Source: an uncultured Oscillospiraceae bacterium
GTDB taxonomy: Bacteria; Bacillota; Clostridia; Oscillospirales; Oscillospiraceae
NCBI GenBank assembly: GCA_910588045.1
Contig: CAJUPS010000063.1
Location: forward strand, 1-20,657
Direction of reading: 5' to 3'
Length of the DNA: 20,657 bases
The notes beneath the pieces were generated by a model. It saw only the letters and a list, made by a program, of their open reading frames with translations, was not told where the DNA came from and searched no databases. A program made the position numbers and the translations under genes. Positions 15,723-20,657 of this stretch are shown here, one piece after another; position 1 is the first letter of the stretch; each line of letters opens with the position of its first letter.

Positions 15723-15767
15723 TTCACACGCATGAGGCCACTGGTTCGAGTCCAGTAGTCTCCACCA
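15723..15767 (+). pseudogene. 3' half of a tRNA gene (probably tRNA-Val CAC), attachment-site remnant
   Basis: From 15723 the sequence reads as the 3' part of a tRNA: anticodon loop TTCACAC with CAC anticodon, stem half GCATG, variable AGGCC, a perfect T arm (ACTGG 15740-15744, loop TTCGAGT, CCAGT 15752-15756), acceptor strand AGTCTCC (15757-15763), A and an encoded CCA (15765-15767). The matching 5' parts are absent: GAATA stands where CATGC should pair with GCATG, and GGAGACT is not found upstream. Identity therefore stops at the anticodon loop, a common crossover site of tyrosine recombinases. Such fragments mark one end of an integrated element. No intact copy is in the window. Confidence 0.82.
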
Positions 15768-15795
15768 ACTTGTGTTGATGAAAAAGATGCACAGC

Positions 15796-15825
15796 AAAAA
15801 CGCCGCACGAAAGTGCGGTGTTTTT
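15796..15825 (+). terminator. Rho-independent terminator with GAAA loop
   Basis: A 13-bp stem: AAAAAC and CCGCAC (15803-15808) pairing with GTGCGG (15813-15818) and GTTTTT, with one G-T pair (15802/15819) and a GAAA tetraloop at 15809-15812. The A5/T5 arms suggest it can work in both directions. It lies 29 bases after the tRNA-type CCA end and is plausibly the original terminator of the tRNA gene. Confidence 0.9.
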
Positions 15826-16231
15826 GCGTATTTTTCAAAAATTCGGATGAAACAGACTGAAAAAATCAAGATTGACAAAAATATATAGAAGTTTTTCAAA
15901 ATAACGTGAGAAAGATGCAAAAACGGCCAAAATTCTCAAAAAGAGAAGTTTTGAGCAGTACGCTTGCCTCGAACGCCCCGCCTCTCTCCGAAACTACGTC
16001 AAAAACAGCACAGAGCCGCCCACGGCAGCCAGAATCGACTGGCAGGCCGTGGGCGGTTTTTTTCGTTATCAGAAAATGTTCGCATTGTTAATTATGCTTC
16101 GTCTGTCTGGCATTTCTTGGTGGTGTTGGTAATAGCTTCTTCCCGGCTTTCCGGGTATACTTGCGTTGCGATAAGCGGAAAGGAGGCCGTAGAGTCAGCA
16201 GGAATCATATCAAAGAAGGGGGAATGAACTG
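15826..16231 (+). other. Intergenic region leading into the conjugative-element genes
   Basis: About 400 bases, AT-rich at first (15826-15950), with no supported gene. It contains the terminator at 16016-16063. After it, the stretch to 16231 should hold the promoter of the downstream operon, but I see no confident -35/-10 pair. A TTGACA at 15872-15877 lacks a good -10 at the right distance and lies upstream of the terminator. An AAAGGAGG at about 16179 has no start codon after it. Confidence 0.5.
16016..16063 (+). terminator. Strong rho-independent terminator
   Basis: A perfect 11-bp outer stem CCGCCCACGGC (16016-16026) with GCCGTGGGCGG (16046-16056), an inner 5-bp stem GCCAG/CTGGC around AATCGA, and seven Ts (16057-16063). 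It separates the boundary region from the conjugative-element operon that begins at 16232. Confidence 0.93.
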
Positions 16232-17236
16232 ATGGAAGACCTGATCCCGTGCAAGGCAGCCCAGAGCAATTTCCAGCGGTGGCTGGAATCAGGAAACGGA
16301 CCCATGACAGGCTATGTGGGTGAGAGAGCGGATACCCTGCTCATCAGGCTTGAAAAAGCATCATCGGTGGACTATCTGTATCGGACGTCCATCGCGCAGG
16401 ACAGCGGCATCTCCTGGAGCAACAGCCTGCTGTTCTGCGGGGTGTACGATGGGGAGAACCATGCGCTGTATCTGGCAAGGAACGTTCAAACAATATTCAC
16501 AAGAGGACCAGTCCCGCTGGTGGCGGAGCCCGGCAACTCCATGATGGAGGACATCTGTGGGAAGATCAACCGGCGGGTGGAGGACATCCTCGCCAATGAC
16601 AAAAGCAATCTTCCTGTGCAGAAGGTCACTGGCTGGCTGGCGGCGCACAGCCTGGAACATTATCAAAAGTACGGTGCCAAAGAAGATGCGATCCAAATGC
16701 TGTTCGAGGACCGTGCGCCGGACGGTGTGTTCCACAGCGGCTACGCCATGGAAGAACTGCCGGAGGCCGCCTTCCTGGCCTGGCTCCAGGACCCGGAGGG
16801 CTTTATTCAGACCGAGGCGGAGGCGTATATCAAGAGCGATTCGGAGAATGTCCTCCGGCAATTCCTGGAAAATGACGCCCTGCTGGCGGAGTATCAGGCG
16901 CTGATACAGGATACCGGCAGTCCGATCCACCGGATGAAAGCCATCACGGATGCCCTCAATGGCAGCAATGCGAAGATGGTGACCGTCACCGTTCAAAAAG
17001 GCGAAGGGGAGCTGACCTTCAAGATGGAGGCCAGCCAGATGAAAGGACATCACGCGTATTATAGCTCCTACTACATCCCCGCCGCCGACCGGCGCAGATT
17101 CCAGCAGGTATTTGGCAGGAGCGCCGACTTCAAGGCAGAGGATGTTATCAGGATCACCTACGGCAGGAACACGATCTATCTGGCCGAACCTGCACAGGCC
17201 GAAAGTACAGCAAAAGATGGAGGAGAAATCGAATGA
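16232..17236 (+). CDS. Conserved hypothetical protein of a Tn1549-like ICE
   Basis: A 334-residue soluble, acidic protein without signal peptide, membrane helix or enzyme motif that I recognise. It reads as a mixed alpha/beta N-terminal part (to ~residue 115), a helical middle (LEHYQKYGAKEDAIQMLFED, then EAAFLAWLQDPEGFI and VLRQFLENDALLAEYQALI) and a C-terminal beta/alpha part. It is preceded by AAGGGGG at 16216-16222; an ATG at 16224 stops at once. It overlaps the next gene by ATGA. Position suggests an accessory gene of conjugative elements, found ahead of the Toprim protein gene; the function is unknown. Confidence 0.8.
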   Translation: MEDLIPCKAAQSNFQRWLESGNGPMTGYVGERADTLLIRLEKASSVDYLYRTSIAQDSGISWSNSLLFCGVYDGENHALYLARNVQTIFTRGPVPLVAEPGNSMMEDICGKINRRVEDILANDKSNLPVQKVTGWLAAHSLEHYQKYGAKEDAIQMLFEDRAPDGVFHSGYAMEELPEAAFLAWLQDPEGFIQTEAEAYIKSDSENVLRQFLENDALLAEYQALIQDTGSPIHRMKAITDALNGSNAKMVTVTVQKGEGELTFKMEASQMKGHHAYYSSYYIPAADRRRFQQVFGRSADFKAEDVIRITYGRNTIYLAEPAQAESTAKDGGEIE

Positions 17237-17541
17237 AATACATGATAAAACCACAAGCTGCGCCAGACCATCAGGCACAGCGCCAGGAAACCCAGATTAC
17301 CTTCGACCCCTATGATTTCGAGGGCATGTGCAAGATCATGGACGAATACGGCGGTAGCGACTGCCCCTTCTCCGGCATGAATAAAAACGGCGAGGATGTC
17401 TGGATTTCCGTATTCTACGACCGGATCACCGTCAAGACCCACCAGCGCAACGGCTGGGTGCGGATCAACACCCACTGGAGGGACGGTACCCGCGAGGAAA
17501 CCTTCGACAGCAAGTGGAGATCTCACGAAAAGAGCAGGTAA
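17233..17541 (+). CDS. Small hypothetical protein of a Tn1549-like ICE
   Basis: A 102-residue protein with no known motif that I can name. It has a polar N-terminus, then an alternating hydrophobic/polar pattern (VWISVFYDRITVKTHQ, WVRINTHWRDGT) suggesting a small beta-rich domain, and a basic tail. It is coupled to the previous gene by an ATGA overlap and is followed 13 bases later by the next start, with the ribosome binding site at the stop codon. It is probably a real gene because of this spacing and its continuous coding character. Confidence 0.75.
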   Translation: MKYMIKPQAAPDHQAQRQETQITFDPYDFEGMCKIMDEYGGSDCPFSGMNKNGEDVWISVFYDRITVKTHQRNGWVRINTHWRDGTREETFDSKWRSHEKSR

Positions 17542-17554
17542 AGGAGGGCATACC

Positions 17555-17935
17555 ATGGCAGAAAAAAAGAATCTTTGCGCTATGCTGCCCATAGAACTCC
17601 ATGACCAGGTAAGCAGGGCTAAAGAGGCGGCGGGCCAGACCACCAGCGAATACATCACCCAGTTACTTATTGAGTATTACAAAATGAAGAAAGACGGAGG
17701 TACTGCAGCCATGGCAACACGGACGATGGCATTCCAAATTCCAGAGGAACTTTTTCAGCGGATCAAGGCGCACCTGGAGCGGGAGACCGCCCGCACGGGG
17801 CGGAAGCTGACCCAGCGTGACTTCGTGCTGGGGCTTATCGAGGAGGCTCTGGAGGAGGCCGAGCGTCAGGCCGGTGTCGAGCCCGGTGAGGCCCCGGAGG
17901 CTGAAACCGGGTCCCAACCCCTGGCAACGGACTGA
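17555..17935 (+). CDS. Small protein with two ribbon-helix-helix-like halves
   Basis: A 126-residue protein. I start at the ATG 7 bases after AAGGAGG (17541-17547), not at an in-frame codon 53 residues earlier that overlaps the previous gene. Residues ~5-40 (LCAMLPIELHDQVSRAKE, then TTSEYITQLLIEYY) and ~54-100 (RTMAFQIPEELFQRIKAHL, then RKLTQRDFVLGLIEEALEE) each look like a short beta strand plus two helices, as in ribbon-helix-helix DNA-binding proteins. The last ~25 residues are acidic and disordered. An ATG at 17710 after GGAGG could start a second, shorter product carrying only the second half. A regulator or DNA-binding accessory of the conjugative element is a reasonable guess. Confidence 0.72.
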   Translation: MAEKKNLCAMLPIELHDQVSRAKEAAGQTTSEYITQLLIEYYKMKKDGGTAAMATRTMAFQIPEELFQRIKAHLERETARTGRKLTQRDFVLGLIEEALEEAERQAGVEPGEAPEAETGSQPLATD

Positions 17936-17936
17936 C

Positions 17937-18041
17937 CGGCCCCAAACCGCGCGTGTCGGGCCGTGTGACCCCAACCAGCGCAAGACCAACAGAATACCAG
18001 TGGAAGGGCTCCCGGAGCACCCCAGACAGGGATGCTCCGGG
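17937..18041 (+). other. Two stem-loops in the intergenic leader of the Toprim gene
   Basis: First, CGGCCC (17937-17942) pairs with GGGCCG (17958-17963). Second, CCCGGAGCA (18011-18019) pairs with TGCTCCGGG (18033-18041), with an inner CCC/GGG around AGACA. The second is followed by GGCCTTTCCGCATTTT, a poor T run, so it may be a weak terminator or attenuator within the operon, or an mRNA-processing structure. Confidence 0.5.
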
Positions 18042-18057
18042 GGCCTTTCCGCATTTT

Positions 18058-18075
18058 AGGAGGTGAACTATCACG
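18058..18075 (+). promoter_or_regulatory. Ideal ribosome binding site followed by ACG instead of ATG
   Basis: AGGAGGTGA starts at 18058, and 9 bases after AGGAGG comes ACG (18073-18075), in frame with the Toprim gene. The next in-frame ATG is at 18112, with only a GAGG two bases upstream of it. The 13 codons between (from TNQTVND to DEE) read smoothly into the protein, so the ancestral start was probably ATG at 18073. Confidence 0.65.
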
Positions 18076-18111
18076 AACCAAACAGTAAATGACCGTTTTA
18101 CAGACGAGGAA

Positions 18112-19998
18112 ATGAAGACCGTCAAGGATACCGACCTGCCGGATCTGCTGGAACACCTGGGCTACAGCGTCCGGCGGATCGGCAGGTATTATACCACCAG
18201 GGAGATGGACAGCATCCGCATCAAGGACCGCAGCACCTGGAAGCGATACTCCAACGGCAGGGGCGGAGACGCCATCTCGTTTCTCCAGGAGTTCTGCGGC
18301 AAGACTTTCCCGGAGGCGGTGGAGTACCTGCTGGCCTACCGCGTCGGGGCAAAGTCCGCTCACTCCGTTTCCGCCTGCGGCGAAAACTGCGCCCGCTCCC
18401 TTGCCCCTCCTTCTCCCATCGAACCCGCTTCGCTGGGCTTCGATGGGAACCCTAACAGAGCCAGAGACTCCCCCACGTCTCAGCGGTCCAGGTCGCCCCC
18501 TGCCGAGGAGGAACGGAAGCCCTTCGCCCTTCCCCCTCCCCATGCAGATCAGCGGCGGGTGTTCGCCTATCTCCGCAAGCGAGGCATCGCGCCCCAGGTG
18601 ATCCAGGGCTTCATCAACGCCGGACTGCTATACGAGGATACGCCGTATCACAACTGTGTCTTTGTCGGCAGAAACGCCTGCGGCCAACCAGTGTTCGCCA
18701 GCAAACGCGGCACCTACGACCAGGGCAGCTCCAGCTTCAAGCGGGATGTCGCGGGCAGTGACAAAAGCGTCGCCTTCCGGCTGTCCTGCGACCCGGCGCT
18801 GGACTGGGTGACGGTGTTCGAGGCCCCCATCGACCTCATGAGCCTTTGCACCCTGTACCCAGAAGTCAGGAGCAACGCGGTGGCGCTGGGCGGGCTGGGA
18901 TATGGGGCGCTGGACACCTACCTGAAGGAGAACCCCCACCTGCGGCGGATCGTCCTGTGCCTGGACGCGGATGGACCGGGCCGGGAGGCTGCGGAGCGGA
19001 TGAACGCAAAGTACACGGCGGAGGGCTATTCCGTGTGCTACATCACTCCGCTGCAGGGCAAGGATTGGAACGCATATCTACAGGGAATCACGAAAAATCC
19101 AGAAAAACTACGTCAAGGAGGACATTATCAAGTGGCAAATTTAGGACAGATCATCAATGACAAGGCCGCCTCGGACGCCCAGCGGCGGGAGCAGCGGCAG
19201 GCGGAGCGGGAACACATCGCCGCCATGCGGGATGCCTGCGTGGGTGAGATCACATCGAACCCGGAGGCGTACACCCGCTTTCTGAATATGCAGGGTGATA
19301 ATCCCGGCTACGGCGCGGGAAGCGTGGCCCTGGTCATGGCCCAGGACCAGGAGGCCACGGTGTTCGGCACACCGGAGCGGTGGAAGGCCCAGGGCCGCGC
19401 CGTGCTGGCGGAGGAGCAGGGCAAGGGAATGAAGATCTTCACCAAGTCCCAGTCGGGCCGGTACTACATCCTGGCGGATGTCTACGATGTCCGCCAGACC
19501 GAGGGGCGCGAGATAACGCCGCACCAGCTCCAGGATGATACCCCGGAGATGGCGGCGGCCCTGGCGGCCCTACTGGACCGCTCCCCTGTTCCGGTAACTG
19601 CGGACACGGAGATCACCGCTGCCGCGCTGTATGACCAGCAGAAGATGGAAGTCCTGGTAAACCCGGATTTCTCCGACGGCGAGGCGTTCGCCGCCATTGC
19701 CGCTGAAGTCGCCCACGCCCGGTTCCATGACCGGGGCTTCAACACCTACTACGACCGCGCCAGCCTGGACTTTGCCGCTCAGAGTGTGTCCTGCATCCTC
19801 TGCCGCCGGTTCGGTGTCCAGCGGGAAGCGCCGGACCTGTCCAGTCTCCCGGGATTCAGCAGGGACCAGAGCATCCAGAGCAGGCGGCAGGCGCTGGACG
19901 GCATCCAGAGCACCAGCCGGCAGATCGGCAATGCCATCGAGCAGCGCATCGCGCCCCAGCAGCGGAACGCCCCGTCCAGGCACAACCAGGAAAGATGA
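18112..19998 (+). CDS. DUF3991/Toprim protein fused to a degenerate LtrC/ArdC-like protein
   Basis: A 628-residue ORF from the first ATG; translation may really begin at ACG 18073 (13 residues more). Residues ~1-80 (ETDL-like DTDLPDLLEHLGY, RYYTTREMDSIRIKD, GGDAISFLQEF) resemble the primase-like N-terminal domain of DUF3991 proteins. Residues ~82-140 are a proline/serine-rich linker. Residues ~143-330 hold DUF3991 and Toprim, with E237 in VFEAPIDLM and D285/D287 in CLDADGPG as metal ligands. From ~341 (VANLGQIINDK) it matches what is normally a separate ICE protein like LtrC/ArdC. Its zinc-peptidase helix reads AAEVAHARFH (E532, H535, H539), lacking the first histidine of HExxH. No stop separates the two parts. 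Likely roles are priming or processing of transferred DNA and anti-restriction (inference). Confidence 0.8.
   Translation: MKTVKDTDLPDLLEHLGYSVRRIGRYYTTREMDSIRIKDRSTWKRYSNGRGGDAISFLQEFCGKTFPEAVEYLLAYRVGAKSAHSVSACGENCARSLAPPSPIEPASLGFDGNPNRARDSPTSQRSRSPPAEEERKPFALPPPHADQRRVFAYLRKRGIAPQVIQGFINAGLLYEDTPYHNCVFVGRNACGQPVFASKRGTYDQGSSSFKRDVAGSDKSVAFRLSCDPALDWVTVFEAPIDLMSLCTLYPEVRSNAVALGGLGYGALDTYLKENPHLRRIVLCLDADGPGREAAERMNAKYTAEGYSVCYITPLQGKDWNAYLQGITKNPEKLRQGGHYQVANLGQIINDKAASDAQRREQRQAEREHIAAMRDACVGEITSNPEAYTRFLNMQGDNPGYGAGSVALVMAQDQEATVFGTPERWKAQGRAVLAEEQGKGMKIFTKSQSGRYYILADVYDVRQTEGREITPHQLQDDTPEMAAALAALLDRSPVPVTADTEITAAALYDQQKMEVLVNPDFSDGEAFAAIAAEVAHARFHDRGFNTYYDRASLDFAAQSVSCILCRRFGVQREAPDLSSLPGFSRDQSIQSRRQALDGIQSTSRQIGNAIEQRIAPQQRNAPSRHNQER
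19115..19134 (+). promoter_or_regulatory. Internal ribosome binding site and GTG start
   Basis: AAGGAGG at 19115-19121 lies 10 bases before a GTG at 19132, in frame with the long ORF and exactly where the second, normally separate protein begins (V-ANLGQII). It would give a 288-residue product ending at 19998. This suggests the second part is still, or was recently, translated on its own. Confidence 0.7.
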
Positions 19999-20037
19999 GC
20001 AACGGATAGGAATCGGCTCAAAATGGAGGAAAAAGTA

Positions 20038-20657
20038 ATGAAACGAGAAAAATATATCCTGACAACGCTGTTCGCCCTGGCCGTCATTCTGGCCGGGGCG
20101 TTTCCCGCTTACGCGGCGGAAGCAGAATCCGGAACCAGCAGCAGCTACTACCCCATCTCCGTGGAGGAGTACACCTACGGCGACCTGGATGAATTGCGGA
20201 TCAACAAGGTCTATCAGCTGTCCCTGGCGGATGATCCCTCGCTCATCCCTACGGAGGATTTTGTCCGCAATGGCCGCCTGTACTACCTGTTGGACATGAC
20301 CCGGAAGGATGAGGTGGGCGTGGATACCCAGCCGTATACCCAGACCGTCACCATGACCAGCGACACCGATAGCATGGAGGCCATCCTCCAGAAGCTGGAT
20401 GCGGAGATCGAGGCCACCACCGAGGACGGGTACACCGGTATCCTCCGGCTGGATCACACCTCCGTGCAGGTGACGGTGGACGGCTACGCCACCAAGAGCA
20501 GGACCATTTCCGCCACCCGCACGTATCCTAACCTGTCGGACGCGGATCTGTCTTTGGTGCCGAAAACCATCACGGACGGGGGTAAGACCCTGACGCTGGC
20601 GGACTGTTGGCTGGCAAAAACAGGGAGAAAGGGACGGCAAAATAAAATAGGAGGAAC
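20038..20657 (+). CDS. Secreted protein of a Tn1549-like ICE, 3' end outside window or frameshifted
   Basis: Begins 8 bases after GGAGG (20025-20029). Residues 1-26 are a clear signal peptide: basic KREK, a hydrophobic core, and AYA-AE at the cleavage site. The mature part is acidic and beta-rich (ISVEEYTYGD, RINKVYQLSL, GRLYYLLDMT, TEDGYTGILRLDHTSV, ATKSRTISATRTYPNL). I know similar surface-exposed proteins in clostridial conjugative elements, without known function; those are longer and end in a membrane anchor. The frame stays open to the window end, but after LTLAD (to 20604) it turns basic and unlike the family (CWLAKTGRKGRQNKI), while one base further the reading is VGWQKQG and stops at 20648-20650, just before a possible ribosome binding site. 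A frameshift or truncation is possible. Confidence 0.72.
   Translation, partial: MKREKYILTTLFALAVILAGAFPAYAAEAESGTSSSYYPISVEEYTYGDLDELRINKVYQLSLADDPSLIPTEDFVRNGRLYYLLDMTRKDEVGVDTQPYTQTVTMTSDTDSMEAILQKLDAEIEATTEDGYTGILRLDHTSVQVTVDGYATKSRTISATRTYPNLSDADLSLVPKTITDGGKTLTLADCWLAKTGRKGRQNKIGG

Noticed and set aside
15872..15900. TTGACA as a promoter -35 box
   Set aside because: No acceptable -10 lies 16-18 bases downstream (TTCAAA-like only), and the 16016 terminator would stop its transcript before any gene.
15525..15920. - strand frame including WWRLLDSNQWPHACE
   Set aside because: That peptide is simply the reverse translation of the tRNA 3' half; such phantom proteins are common next to tRNA genes.
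15965..15993. A second tRNA-like 3' end (CCTCGAACGCCCCGCCTCTCTCCG)-type stretch
   Set aside because: It recalls a serine tRNA end, but the T stem does not pair and there is no CCA, so it cannot be supported.
15964..16227. + strand frame of 87 codons before the conjugative-element genes
   Set aside because: It runs through the strong terminator at 16016-16063 and has no good ribosome binding site at its start.
1..20657. CRISPR arrays, complete insertion sequences, rRNA or intact tRNA genes
   Set aside because: No regularly spaced repeats, transposase gene, terminal inverted repeats or full RNA gene could be seen.

Overview
The window looks like a motile, fairly GC-rich Gram-positive gut anaerobe of the Clostridia (Oscillospiraceae-like). 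This is inferred from the flagellin type, strong AGGAGG ribosome binding sites, GC-rich codon use and a clostridial-type conjugative element on the right. No rRNA or marker gene fixes the species.

Left (1-2512): the 3' part of a large flagellin gene whose first codons lie outside the window, closed by a near-perfect rho-independent terminator. Its ends are canonical, but the central domain is long and A/T/S-rich, with a patch of different codon use and several beta-beta-alpha modules like those called flagellin IN motifs.

Centre (2549-15485): thirteen genes on the + strand that overlap or nearly touch, six of them by 1-4 bases, so probably one transcription unit for a surface glycan. Its position directly after flagellin makes flagellin glycosylation the leading idea. 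In order: a sulfotransferase-like protein with a helical N-terminus, an APS-kinase-like kinase, an IspD-type cytidylyltransferase, an extended SDR epimerase/dehydratase, a GT2 and a GT8 glycosyltransferase (both AT-rich), then rfbF, rfbG and rfbH, a second SDR, an RmlC-like epimerase, UDP-galactopyranose mutase and a PHP phosphoesterase. RfbF-RfbG-RfbH plus the SDR and the RmlC-like epimerase match a CDP-3,6-dideoxyhexose pathway, of ascarylose type because of the epimerase. The E3 (RfbI/AscD) reductase partner of RfbH is not in the window. Glf would supply galactofuranose.

Boundary (15486-16231): about 750 bases without a credible protein gene. It holds the 3' half of a tRNA gene (probably tRNA-Val with anticodon CAC), cut at the anticodon loop as in tyrosine-recombinase attachment sites, followed by two strong terminators.

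Right (16232-20657): an operon of accessory genes of a Tn1549-like integrative conjugative element (ICE): two unknown proteins, a small protein with two ribbon-helix-helix-like halves, a DUF3991/Toprim protein apparently fused to a degenerate LtrC/ArdC-like protein, and a secreted protein running off the end. Oddities here are an ACG codon where the start of the Toprim gene should be, a lost gene boundary inside it, a palindrome in its linker, and a possible frameshift near the window end. Integrase, relaxase and coupling protein are not in view.
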